A stretch of 64,000 bases of DNA from DATARH01 sp035534855. Its GTDB lineage: Bacteria; Pseudomonadota; Alphaproteobacteria; ATCC43930; CGMCC-115725. The notes below the pieces were generated by a model. The model had not been told where the DNA came from and made no database searches. It worked only from the letters and a program-made list of their open reading frames with translations. Position 1 is the stretch's first letter. The number at the start of each line of letters is the position of its first letter. The translations under genes and the position numbers were made by a program. Positions 42,400 to 50,966 of this stretch are shown in pieces. The DNA lies in assembly GCA_035534855.1 (NCBI GenBank), contig DATLRD010000109.1, positions 9,381-73,380 on the forward strand. Direction: 5' to 3'.

Positions 42400-45018
42400 A
42401 TGCTGGACAAGACCTATCGGCCCGACGAGGTCGAGCCGCGGCAATACGCCGAATGGGAGAGCTCGGGCGGGTTTGCCGCCGAGCCGAACAGCGCCAAGCG
42501 CCCATACACGATCATGATGCCGCCGCCGAACGTGACCGGCAGCCTGCATATGGGCCACGCGCTGACCTTTACGCTGCAGGACATCCTGATCCGCTATCAG
42601 CGGATGCGCGGGCGCGACGCGCTGTGGCAGCCGGGCACCGACCATGCCGGCATCGCCACCGAGATCGTCGTTACCAACCAGCTCGCGGATCGCGGCATCG
42701 ACAAGCACGACCTCGGCCGCGAAACCTTTATCGAGCGTGTGTGGGAGTGGAAGGCTGAATCCGGCGGCACGATCGTCAACCAGCTGCGCCGGCTCGGCTG
42801 CTCGCCCGATTGGGCACGCGAGCGCTTTACGATGGACGCCGGCCTCGCTGCCGCGGTGCGCCGGGTGTTTGTCGAGCTGTACCGCCAGGGTCTCATTTAT
42901 CGCGACAAGCGGCTCGTCAACTGGGACCCGGAGATGCACACGGTGATCTCCGATCTCGAGGTCGAAAACCGCGAGACCAAGGGCAAGCTGTGGCATATCC
43001 GCTATCCGATCGACGGGCAGCCCGGCCGTTATATCGTCGTCGCGACGACCCGGCCCGAGACGATGCTCGGCGATACCGGAATCGCGGTACATCCGGATGA
43101 CGAGCGGTTCAAGGACCTCGTCGGCAAGAACGCGGTGCTGCCGCTTGCCGGGCGCCTGATCCCGATCGTCGCTGACGAATATGCCGACCCGGAGATGGGC
43201 AGCGGCGCCGTGAAGATCACCCCGGCGCACGATTTCAACGATTTTGAGGTCGGGCGCCGGCACAAATTGCCGATGATCAACATCTTCGACCGCGACGCCC
43301 GGCTGACCGACGCCGTGCCGGAAGCCTATCGCGAGCTCGACCGGTTCGCCGCGCGCGAGCGGGTGCTCGCCGACCTCGAAGCCGTGGGGTTGATCGAGCG
43401 GATCGACGACCACGTGCTGATGGTGCCGCACCACGACCGCTCGGGGGTGGTCATCGAACCGTGGCTGACCGACCAGTGGTATTGCAACGCCGGTGAACTG
43501 GCCAAGGCGGCGATCGAAGCGGTCGAGGACGGCCGCACCCGGTTCGTTCCGCGGCAGTGGGAAAACACGTTCTTCGAGTGGATGCGCAACATCCAGCCGT
43601 GGTGCATCTCGCGGCAACTGTGGTGGGGGCACCAGATACCGGCGTGGTACGGGCCGGATGGTGCGGTGTTCGTCGCCGAGAGCGAAGCCGATGCCCAGGC
43701 CCAGGCCGGTGCCGGCGTCGCACTGACCCGCGACCCCGACGTGCTCGACACCTGGTTTTCCTCGGGGCTGTGGCCGTTTTCGACGCTCGGCTGGCCGGAG
43801 CCGACGCCTGAGCTGACGCGCTATTACCCGGGCGACGTGCTGGTCACCGGGTTCGACATCATCTTTTTCTGGGTCGCCCGGATGATGATGATGGGGCTGC
43901 ACTTTATGGGCGAGGTGCCGTTTCGCACGGTCTACATCCATGCGCTGGTGCGCGACGAGCGCGGCCAGAAGATGTCGAAATCGCGCGGCAACATCATCGA
44001 CCCGCTCGATCTGATCGGGCGCTATGGCTGCGACGCGCTGCGCTTTACGCTGGCGGCCTTGGCCGCGCCCGGGCGCGACATCAAGCTCGCCGAAAGCCGC
44101 GTCGAGGGCTATCGCAACTTTGCCACCAAATTGTGGAATGCCGCGCGCTATGCCGAGATGAACGGCTGCGCGCCGGTGCCGGGGTTTGATCCGGCCGGCT
44201 GCCGGCTGACCGAAAACCGCTGGATCGCCAGCGCGCTGCGCGACTGCGCGGCGGCGGTGACCGGGGCGCTCGACGCCTATCGCTTCGATGAGGCGGCGAG
44301 CCTGCTCTACCAGTTCGTCTGGGGCAATTTCTGCGACTGGTATCTCGAATTCACCAAGCCGATCTTGCAAGGCGGCGACGCCGCGGCGCAGGCCGAGACG
44401 CGGGCGACGACCGCCTGGGCCTTGGCGCAGGTGGTGCATCTGCTGCACCCGATCATGCCGTTCCTGACCGAGGAGGTGTGGCGGCAACTGGCCGGCGCGA
44501 GTTCGGGCATGCTGATGACCGCCGCGTGGCCGGAGCCCGCTTTCGCCGATGCCGCGGCGCTGGCCGAGATGGAATGGGTGGTGGCGGCGATCTCGGCGAT
44601 CCGCGGCGTGCGCAGCGAGATGAACGTGCCGCCCGGGGCGCGCGTGCCGCTGTTCGTGCGCGACGCGGACCCGACAGCGGCGGCGCGGCTCGACCGCCAT
44701 CGTGAGCATTTCCAGCGTCTCGCGCGGGTCGAGCCCGAAGCCGGCGAGGGGAGCGGCATCCAGGTGGTGGTCGAGGGCGCGACGTTTATCCTGGCGCTCG
44801 GCGACGTGGTCGATCTCGGCCGGGAAAAGGCGCGGCTCGCCAAGGAGATCGGCCGGCTCGACGGCGACCTCGCCAAATTCGCCGCCAAGCTCGCCAACCC
44901 GGCCTTTCTCGAACGCGCCAAGCCCGAAGTGGTCGAGGAACAGCGCGAACGCGAAGCCGATCTGCGCCGCGACCGCGACCGGCTCAAGGCGGCCTACCAG
45001 CGGCTTGAGGCGGTGTAA
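42400..45018 (+). CDS. valS: Valyl-tRNA synthetase
   Basis: 872 residues. Class I synthetase with the HIGH motif as HMGH (50-53) in 'PPPNVTGSLHMGHAL' and KMSKS at 524-528. The editing (CP1) domain includes 'TTRPETMLGDT' and 'HDFNDFEVG'. The C-terminal Arg/Glu/Lys-rich coiled coil (about 800-870) packs on the tRNA. The start ATG has AAAAGAG upstream and lies 33 bp after popZ. A 259-bp intergenic stretch with a repeat follows. Confidence 0.98.
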   Translation: MLDKTYRPDEVEPRQYAEWESSGGFAAEPNSAKRPYTIMMPPPNVTGSLHMGHALTFTLQDILIRYQRMRGRDALWQPGTDHAGIATEIVVTNQLADRGIDKHDLGRETFIERVWEWKAESGGTIVNQLRRLGCSPDWARERFTMDAGLAAAVRRVFVELYRQGLIYRDKRLVNWDPEMHTVISDLEVENRETKGKLWHIRYPIDGQPGRYIVVATTRPETMLGDTGIAVHPDDERFKDLVGKNAVLPLAGRLIPIVADEYADPEMGSGAVKITPAHDFNDFEVGRRHKLPMINIFDRDARLTDAVPEAYRELDRFAARERVLADLEAVGLIERIDDHVLMVPHHDRSGVVIEPWLTDQWYCNAGELAKAAIEAVEDGRTRFVPRQWENTFFEWMRNIQPWCISRQLWWGHQIPAWYGPDGAVFVAESEADAQAQAGAGVALTRDPDVLDTWFSSGLWPFSTLGWPEPTPELTRYYPGDVLVTGFDIIFFWVARMMMMGLHFMGEVPFRTVYIHALVRDERGQKMSKSRGNIIDPLDLIGRYGCDALRFTLAALAAPGRDIKLAESRVEGYRNFATKLWNAARYAEMNGCAPVPGFDPAGCRLTENRWIASALRDCAAAVTGALDAYRFDEAASLLYQFVWGNFCDWYLEFTKPILQGGDAAAQAETRATTAWALAQVVHLLHPIMPFLTEEVWRQLAGASSGMLMTAAWPEPAFADAAALAEMEWVVAAISAIRGVRSEMNVPPGARVPLFVRDADPTAAARLDRHREHFQRLARVEPEAGEGSGIQVVVEGATFILALGDVVDLGREKARLAKEIGRLDGDLAKFAAKLANPAFLERAKPEVVEEQREREADLRRDRDRLKAAYQRLEAV

Positions 45019-45039
45019 CGGCCGGAGGCTTTCCGGGGC

Positions 45040-45140
45040 AGGCCGCGGTACCGCCTGGAATCCATGCTTTCGGGTGCCGGTGTTCCTGGCTTCCGGGTTC
45101 ACCGCGCTGCGGCGCCCCGGAATGACGATGGGTAAGGGCT
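45040..45140. repeat. Intergenic repeat ending CCCCGGAATGACG
   Basis: Downstream of valS, about 100 bp include 'CCTGGAATCCATGC', 'CCTGGCTTCCGGGTTCACCG' and 'GCGGCGCCCCGGAATGACGA'. These are degraded versions of the 'tggattccgggttcg..ccccggaatgacg' unit scattered between genes in many alphaproteobacteria. CCGGG at the start and CCCGG at the end can pair. No gene is seen in the 45019-45277 gap. Confidence 0.6.
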
Positions 45141-45277
45141 TCTCGGCCAAGATAGCGCGAGAGGCTGCCCGCATCGTGTCAGTGCGCACCGAGCCAACAG
45201 AGACCTCCGACAGGCTGGCCGCGGCGTCACAGCCCTAGTATGGTTGCCTGTAATTTGATCGATATGAGGTATGCGGG

Positions 45278-46327
45278 GTGACGCTTGGTGCCGACGATCT
45301 TGTCGCACGCGGCCTCGTCGCGCCGGAGCGGCTCGACGCGGTGCGGCGGGTCGCGGCGCGCTATGCGGTGGCGCTGACCGATGACGTGGCGGCGCTGATC
45401 GACCCGGCCGATCCGGCCGACCCGATCGCGGCGCAGTTTGTGCCGAGCGAAGCCGAGCTGGAGCCGGCCGCCGACGACCGGCCCGACCCGATCGGCGACG
45501 AGCGCTGGTCGCCACTGCCCGGCATCGTGCATCGCTATCCCGACCGGGTGCTGCTGAAGCCGAGCCTGGTCTGCCCGGTCTATTGCCGTTTCTGCTTTCG
45601 CCGCGAGACGGTGGGGCAGGCGGGCGCGATGCTCGACGATGCGGCGCTGGCGCGCGCGCTCGACTATATCCGCGCGCATCCGGAAATCTGGGAGGTGATT
45701 GTCACCGGCGGTGACCCCTTTCTGCTGAGCGCGCGCCGGATCAAGGCGATCGTCGCGGCGCTGGAGGCGATTCCGCATGTCGCGGTGATCCGCTTTCATA
45801 CCCGCGTGCCGGTCGTCGAGCCGCGCCGGGTACGGCCGGCGCTGGTCGCGGCGCTGGCTGCGGACAAGGCGGTTTACGTCGCGATCCACGCCAACCACCC
45901 GCGCGAATTGACCCCGGCGGTGCGCGCGGCGGTCGGGCGGCTGACGCGCGCCGGCATTCCGCTCCTGTCGCAGACCGTGCTGCTGCGCGGGGTCAACGAC
46001 GACGCGGCGGTGCTTGAAGCGCTGTTGCGCGGCCTCGTGGCGATGCGCGTCAAACCCTATTACCTGCACCACCCCGACCTGGCGCCAGGCACCGCGCGGT
46101 TCCGGCTCGACATCGCCGCCGGGCGCGAGCTGGTCGCTGGGTTGCGCGGCCGCGTCTCCGGGCTGTGCCAGCCGGGCTATGTGCTCGACATTCCCGGCGG
46201 CCACGGCAAGGTGCCGATCGCCACCAGCGCCGCCGCACCGGGCGAGGCGCCCGGCGAATGGCGCATCACCGACCGCACCGGCACGGTGCATCGCTACCCG
46301 CCGCCGACCGCTTCGGAAAAGGGCTGA
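45278..46327 (+). CDS. epmB: Radical SAM lysine 2,3-aminomutase-like protein (EpmB/KamA type)
   Basis: 349 residues, GTG start. The radical SAM cluster motif C-x3-C-x2-C is at Cys99/103/106 (CPVYCRFCFR). The PLP lysine is Lys311 in PGGHGK. At this length it resembles EpmB, which makes beta-lysine for modification of elongation factor P, more than the longer clostridial KamA. The partner genes epmA and efp are not adjacent in this window, so function in EF-P modification is inferred. The K+ channel gene starts 8 bp downstream in the same direction. Confidence 0.85.
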   Translation: MTLGADDLVARGLVAPERLDAVRRVAARYAVALTDDVAALIDPADPADPIAAQFVPSEAELEPAADDRPDPIGDERWSPLPGIVHRYPDRVLLKPSLVCPVYCRFCFRRETVGQAGAMLDDAALARALDYIRAHPEIWEVIVTGGDPFLLSARRIKAIVAALEAIPHVAVIRFHTRVPVVEPRRVRPALVAALAADKAVYVAIHANHPRELTPAVRAAVGRLTRAGIPLLSQTVLLRGVNDDAAVLEALLRGLVAMRVKPYYLHHPDLAPGTARFRLDIAAGRELVAGLRGRVSGLCQPGYVLDIPGGHGKVPIATSAAAPGEAPGEWRITDRTGTVHRYPPPTASEKG

Positions 46328-46334
46328 GCGTGCG

Positions 46335-48104
46335 ATGACACTGTCGGCCGCCCCGGCCGTGATCGTCGTCGGCGGTGATGCGCTGGCGCTCAACACGGCG
46401 CGCGAAATCTGCGGGCTGCAAGGCCACCGGGTAACCGTGCTGTGGCACAACGACGGCGAGTTCGCCCGCGCGGTCGAGACGATCGGTGCGCGTTTCGTCG
46501 CCGGCGCGCCCGAGCGCTTTGACAGCCTGCAACGCGCCGGGGTCGCCGAGGCGGTGTCGATTTTGGCGCTGTCGGCTGACGACCAGCTCAACCTGCGCGC
46601 CGCGCTGCGCGCGCGCGATGCCAACCCGAAAATCCGTATCGTGCTGCGCCAGTTCAACCGCACGCTGGCCCGCAAGATCGAGCAGAACCTGCCGGATTGC
46701 TCGGTGGTGTCGCTGGCCTGGCAATCGGCAGCGACCTATGCCGCGGTCGCGCTCGACCCGACGTGCTTTCGCGGGCTGCAGTTTCCTGAGCCGGACGGGC
46801 CGCTGACCGGTTTTGCGACGCGGCAGGCTGGCGAGTGCGGCGTCGCCGGCGAGACCCTCGTCGCCGCCGAGCGGGCACTCGACGCGCGGATCCTGGCGAT
46901 CGACGACCGCACCGCGCTGGAGCCCGACGAGGTCATCGGAGAACGCGCGGCGCTGGTGCTTTACGGGATGCTCGAACAGCTCGCCGCGACGACACCGCGG
47001 CGCCAGGCCGCCGCCGGCAAGGCTGGTGCGGCGCCGCGACGGCGGCCGGCCAGGGCGCGGTTCGGGTCGATCCGCTGGCGGCGCATCGACCCGCTGCTCG
47101 CCGGGTTCGCGTTCGGGGGCCTGGTTCTCTATGCGCTCGGCGCCTGGCATTTTCACGACGCCTTTGGCACCAGCTGGCTGATCGCCGCCTATTTCGTGCT
47201 GTCGACGATGACCACGACCGGTTATGGCGACATAACGCCGGATCGCGGCAATTCGGGTGACATCTTCATCGCCATGCTGCTGATGCTGTCGGGCATCGTG
47301 CTGATCGGTATCTTTACCGGCTTTGCCGCATCGCTGTTGACCCAGGCGCGCTGGGTGCGCATGCAAGGGCTGCGCCGCATCCGCCGCCGCGGGCATATCG
47401 TCGTGTGCGGCGCCGGCAGCATCGGCTCGGGCGTGATCGACCTCTTGCTCGGGTTCGGCCGCTCGCTGGTCGTGGTCGAGCGCAACCCCGATGCGTCGCT
47501 GATCGAGCGCGCGCGCGACCAGGGCTTTGACCTCCTGACCGGCGATGCGAGCCGCGAAGACACGCTCGACCTGTGCAATCTCGGCGCGGCGCACAGCCTG
47601 GTGGCGCTGACCAATGTCGACACGCTGAACCTCGAGATCGCGCTGGGCGGGCGGGTGCGCAACCCCGACATGCCGGTGGTGCTGCGCATCGCCGACGCCA
47701 CCTTCGCCGCCTCGATCGCCAGCCATTTCGCGTTCGAGACGACGTTTTCCGCCGAGGCGCTGGCGGCGCCGACCTTTGCCGGGTTGTCGCGTCTGCCGGG
47801 GGCGCGGGGCCGCGTGACCTTTGCCGGGCAGGAATTCGGGATCGGGGAGCTGATATTGCCGGCGAATTATCGCGACCGGGTGCCGGATTTCGTGATCCCG
47901 CTGGCGGTGGCGCGCGAGGGCGAATTGATCCCGGTGCGCGGCCTCGATGAGGTGGCGCCCGGCGACCGCCTGCTGATGCTGATCCCGCGCGCCTCGTTTA
48001 TCGAAGGCGGCGAGACGCTGGCCGCGGTTGCCGACCGGCTTTTTCCGGTCGCGGTGTCGGCGTTGGCCGTGCCGAGCGCCGACACAGCCGCAGGTGACAA
48101 TTAA
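46335..48104 (+). CDS. Potassium channel with RCK domains on both sides of the pore
   Basis: 589 residues from the ATG at 46335. Residues 8-130 are a Rossmann RCK/TrkA-N domain (VIVVGGDALALNTA). A basic linker (RRRPARARFGSIRWRR) leads to a two-helix pore (about 255-340) with selectivity filter TTTGYGD (Gly296-Asp299). A second RCK domain (GHIVVCGAGSIGSGVIDLL) and a TrkA-C-like end follow. Intracellular RCK domains bind nucleotides or ions and gate the pore. An N-terminal RCK before a two-helix pore is uncommon; most prokaryotic channels have RCK only at the C-terminus. Follows the EpmB-like gene by 8 bp. Confidence 0.85.
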   Translation: MTLSAAPAVIVVGGDALALNTAREICGLQGHRVTVLWHNDGEFARAVETIGARFVAGAPERFDSLQRAGVAEAVSILALSADDQLNLRAALRARDANPKIRIVLRQFNRTLARKIEQNLPDCSVVSLAWQSAATYAAVALDPTCFRGLQFPEPDGPLTGFATRQAGECGVAGETLVAAERALDARILAIDDRTALEPDEVIGERAALVLYGMLEQLAATTPRRQAAAGKAGAAPRRRPARARFGSIRWRRIDPLLAGFAFGGLVLYALGAWHFHDAFGTSWLIAAYFVLSTMTTTGYGDITPDRGNSGDIFIAMLLMLSGIVLIGIFTGFAASLLTQARWVRMQGLRRIRRRGHIVVCGAGSIGSGVIDLLLGFGRSLVVVERNPDASLIERARDQGFDLLTGDASREDTLDLCNLGAAHSLVALTNVDTLNLEIALGGRVRNPDMPVVLRIADATFAASIASHFAFETTFSAEALAAPTFAGLSRLPGARGRVTFAGQEFGIGELILPANYRDRVPDFVIPLAVAREGELIPVRGLDEVAPGDRLLMLIPRASFIEGGETLAAVADRLFPVAVSALAVPSADTAAGDN

Positions 48105-48115
48105 GCATCATTTTT

Positions 48116-48493
48116 ATGGATTTGCTGCCTAATCTGCGAAAATACTTGGCTATGAGAACCTTTCGACGAAACACTGACCACACCGAGCTGCGACGCGAGC
48201 CCCGATACTTTGGCCCGCAGATCGAAGTCAGGATCGGCAACGGGGAATACCGCGCGATCAATTGGTCGATGGGCGGTCTGCTGCTCGACGGCATCTGCCA
48301 CGACATCGGCACACGGGTGCGCGGCACTTTTGGCGTCGCCGGTTCGCGCGACGGCATGCCGTTTGCCGCGACGGTGGTGCGCATCGAACCCGAATTCGGC
48401 AATTGCGCGATCTGCTTCGATGACCCCCGCATCGCCCAAATCGAGCACGCCGAGGCGGGCGAAAACCCGTTCTTCGAACAACGGCTCCACTAG
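48116..48493 (+). CDS. PilZ domain protein
   Basis: 125 residues. PilZ domains bind cyclic di-GMP through an RxxxR motif and a (D/N)xSxxG motif. Here RREPR is at 26-30 and NWSMGG at 49-54, both present, so binding is plausible. The domain fills the protein apart from a short N-terminal part; an ATG at codon 13 is a shorter alternative start. Its TAG stop overlaps the stop of the convergent yacG, as seen at the gshA/glycosidase junction. Confidence 0.8.
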   Translation: MDLLPNLRKYLAMRTFRRNTDHTELRREPRYFGPQIEVRIGNGEYRAINWSMGGLLLDGICHDIGTRVRGTFGVAGSRDGMPFAATVVRIEPEFGNCAICFDDPRIAQIEHAEAGENPFFEQRLH

Positions 48494-48687
48494 CCTTCGT
48501 CGGTGTCGTCCGGCGCGTCATCCTCGGGCTCTTCGGCGGCGATGCGGTAATCGCCATTGAGCCAGCGCCCGAGGTCGAGATCGGCGCAGCGGGCGGAGCA
48601 GAACGGGCGGTGGCGCGCGACCGCCGGCTTGCCACAATTCGGGCACGGGCGCGGCAGGCCGGGCATCTGCGGCGGATCGTGGTCCAT
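48490..48687 (-). CDS. yacG: DNA gyrase inhibitor YacG
   Basis: 65 residues from the ATG at 48687. Small zinc protein with the four-Cys site CPNCGKP (Cys15, Cys18) and FCSARCADLDLG (Cys30, Cys34), and an acidic C-terminal tail (EEPEDDAPDDTDEG). YacG binds GyrB and blocks DNA binding. The longer frame to 48747 overlaps the RNase gene and lacks homology. Last gene of the murA-to-yacG string, starting 13 bp after the RNase stop. Confidence 0.92.
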   Translation of the reverse strand: MDHDPPQMPGLPRPCPNCGKPAVARHRPFCSARCADLDLGRWLNGDYRIAAEEPEDDAPDDTDEG

Positions 48688-48700
48688 GCTTTCGATATTG

Positions 48701-49885
48701 TCAGCGGCGGGCGATCGCGAAAGAGGGCGCGTCGCGGATCTCGGCAACGGTGAGTTCGACCGGGCGGCCGAGGCGGGTTTCGAGCGCCGCCAGCGCGCCG
48801 GCGGCTGCCTCGCGCAGCACTGCGGAGATCGACGGGGTGACGGTCAGCCGCCATTGTGCCGCCGGCTCGGCGCGGGCTTCACGCTGTACCGCGCGCAGCG
48901 CGGCGAAGGCCAGCGTGGCCGCGCTCGGCGCCGGTGCATCGCGGGGGTCGAGCAGCACCGCGGCCAGCGAGCGCGACCGATACGGCCGCACGATTTCAAG
49001 ATGGCCGAGCCGGGTCCAGCCGAGGCACCGCGGCTGCGCCGGATCGCCGGCGAGCGCAGCGGTCATCGCTTCGCGGACCCGCTCGCGTGGGCCGTGCCCG
49101 TCGAGGCCGACGAAATCGACGACGATGCCCCCGCCGAGGTTACGCAGCCGCAATTGCCGGGCGATCAGCCGCGCGGAGTCGAGGTTTGCCGCCAGCGCCA
49201 CGCGCGCCGCGGAGCCCGCTTCCGGCGTGCCGCTGTCGACATCGATCAGCACCGCGGCCGGGGCCTCGTCGATATGCACGGTGCCCCCGCCGGGCAGCGC
49301 GAGATGCGGCGCCAGCGCGTCGGCGAACAGCGCGTCGAGGTCGAGCGGCCAGTCGCCGGCCGGCTCGGCTGCCGGTGCTGCGGCGGGAAACGCGGCGCGC
49401 AGTTCCGGTACCACCCCGGGGTCGTCCGTCACGACCCGGTCGGGCGTGCCGGGCAGGGCAAGCGAGAGGGAGGCCGCGAAACCGGGCGCGGGATGAAGCT
49501 GCGCCGGCGGATCGAGCGGGGCGGCGCGCTCGGCCAACGCGGCAGGGTCGCTAAGGGGCTCGCGCGGCGCGATGCGGGCCGAAAGCCGTGCGCCCTTGTC
49601 GCGCTGGGCCTCGCGGCGCACTTGCACCAGCACCCGCGCGCCTTCGTCGAGCGCGACACCGGCGGAAGTGGCCTCGCGCAGCGGCACCAGCCCCGGCCGC
49701 GCGTCGCCGATGTCGACAAAGGCAGATTCGAGGCTCTTGGCGACGCGCACGACGCGGCCGAGATGGATGCTGCCGGCGCGGCGGCAATCGCCGCGCTCCA
49801 CGTAAAGCTCGACCGCCGCGCCGTCCTCGGTCAGCGCGGCGCGCCATTCGCCGGGGCCGGCGGCGATCAGCAGTTCGCGGCGCAA
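48701..49885 (-). CDS. Short ribonuclease E/G family protein, TTG start, no zinc-link motif
   Basis: 394 residues from a TTG at 49885 (MRRELLIAAGPGEWRAAL), inside the end of maf; no other start keeps the S1 domain. The S1-like part has 'GSIHLGRVVRVAKSLESAFVDIG'. The metal-binding Asp pair of RNase E/G is present as Asp215 (LIDVDSG) and Asp257 (IVVDFVG), 42 residues apart as in the family. The CPxCxGxG zinc-link that joins RNase E dimers is absent, and the C-terminal scaffold is missing. It probably processes or degrades RNA as a reduced RNase G-like enzyme. Position between maf and yacG is conserved in alphaproteobacteria. Confidence 0.85.
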   Translation of the reverse strand: MRRELLIAAGPGEWRAALTEDGAAVELYVERGDCRRAGSIHLGRVVRVAKSLESAFVDIGDARPGLVPLREATSAGVALDEGARVLVQVRREAQRDKGARLSARIAPREPLSDPAALAERAAPLDPPAQLHPAPGFAASLSLALPGTPDRVVTDDPGVVPELRAAFPAAAPAAEPAGDWPLDLDALFADALAPHLALPGGGTVHIDEAPAAVLIDVDSGTPEAGSAARVALAANLDSARLIARQLRLRNLGGGIVVDFVGLDGHGPRERVREAMTAALAGDPAQPRCLGWTRLGHLEIVRPYRSRSLAAVLLDPRDAPAPSAATLAFAALRAVQREARAEPAAQWRLTVTPSISAVLREAAAGALAALETRLGRPVELTVAEIRDAPSFAIARR

Positions 49886-50460
49886 GCTGCGGGGTAGCCC
49901 AGGCCGGCAAGCAGCTGCGCGGTCTCGTACAGCGGCAGGCCGACCACGTTGGAATAGGACCCGGCGATCCACCGGATCAGCGCGGCAGCCCGGCCCTGGA
50001 TCGCATAGCCGCCGGCCTTGCCGCGCCACTCGCCGGTGGCCACGTAGGCATCGCTCTCGGGCTTGCTAAGGCGCTTGAAGATCACCTGGCTAATCACCTG
50101 ACGAGACACGATTGCCCCGGTCGGACCGATTACCACGACAGCGCCGATCACGCGGTGCCGGCGGCCCGACAACAGCGCGAGGCAGGCGCGCGCCGTCGCC
50201 TCGTCTTCCGGCTTGGGCAGGATGCGGCGGCCGCAGGCGACGACCGTGTCGGCCGCCAGAAGGAAGGCGCCGGGATGGCGCGCGCGCACGATTTCGGCCT
50301 TTTCCCGCGCGAGGCGCGCGGCGTGGCCGGGGGGCAGCTCGTCGCGGCGCGGGGTCTCGTCGATATCGGCCGGGTCGACGATGTCGGGCGCGATGCCGAT
50401 CTGGCGCAGCAGATCGAGACGGCGCGGCGAGGCCGAGGCCAGCACCAGCGGCGCGGTCAC
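49867..50460 (-). CDS. maf: Maf family nucleoside triphosphate pyrophosphatase
   Basis: 197 residues from a GTG at 50460, which overlaps the upstream TGA (GTGA). Maf hydrolyses non-canonical or modified nucleotides such as dTTP/UTP analogues to monophosphates. Visible are the N-terminal 'LVLASASPRRLDLL', 'AREKA', 'LAADTVVA' and 'GKAGGYAIQGRAA..I..I.GSYSNVVGLPL', all standard. The ORF stays open further upstream inside UPF0262, but the family start fits the GTG. It overlaps the RNase start by 19 bp. Confidence 0.94.
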   Translation of the reverse strand: MTAPLVLASASPRRLDLLRQIGIAPDIVDPADIDETPRRDELPPGHAARLAREKAEIVRARHPGAFLLAADTVVACGRRILPKPEDEATARACLALLSGRRHRVIGAVVVIGPTGAIVSRQVISQVIFKRLSKPESDAYVATGEWRGKAGGYAIQGRAAALIRWIAGSYSNVVGLPLYETAQLLAGLGYPAACAANC

Positions 50461-50966
50461 GAGCGCGGATGCTCCCCAAGCCCGCGCGCCGAGGCCTTGA
50501 GGTGCAGCACGCAGATCAGCGTGAACAGCCGCCGCGCGGTGTTGTGATCGATCTCGGCGCGGACGGCGAGGCACTCGGTCAGCAGCTCGGCGCCCTCGTT
50601 GTGCAGCCCGCGCCGGCCCATGTCGATCGCCTCGACCTGGCCGAAATTGCCGGCCCGGATTGCCTTGGAATAGCTCTCGCAGACCAGGAAATAATCCTTC
50701 ACGACGCGGCGGAACGGCGCCAGCGGCAGCGTGATCGTCTCGCTCTCGCCGTCGGCGAGCGAGCGGATTTCGATCAGCAGCCGGGTCTCCTCGACTGCGA
50801 GGTGCAGGCGGAACGGGCCGGTGCGCCCGGCGGCAAGCGCGAAACGGTTGTCGTGCAGCAGGTCGGTGATCGCCGCGGCGCGTTCGTGCTCAACCTCGGC
50901 GCTGCGCCGCAGCACAGTGCGCTCGTCAAGCGTGATCTCGGCGATGCGGTCGGTGCCGTCAGCCAT
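50457..50966 (-). CDS. UPF0262 family protein
   Basis: 169 residues from the ATG at 50966. The gene starts 8 bp before the hisD stop and ends 4 bp into maf, so it is fully embedded. Matches the alphaproteobacterial UPF0262 family in 'ITLDERTVLRRSAEVEHERAAAI' and 'IKDYF'-like 'VVKDYFLVCESYSKAIR'. No catalytic motif or membrane segment is visible. The conserved place between hisD and maf is the main clue; function unknown. Confidence 0.9.
   Translation of the reverse strand: MADGTDRIAEITLDERTVLRRSAEVEHERAAAITDLLHDNRFALAAGRTGPFRLHLAVEETRLLIEIRSLADGESETITLPLAPFRRVVKDYFLVCESYSKAIRAGNFGQVEAIDMGRRGLHNEGAELLTECLAVRAEIDHNTARRLFTLICVLHLKASARGLGEHPRS

Noticed and set aside
41797..45189. A 1,130-residue minus-strand frame opposite popZ and valS
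   Set aside because: It is the antisense of valS codons; HMGH and KMSKS motifs in the plus frame settle the coding strand.
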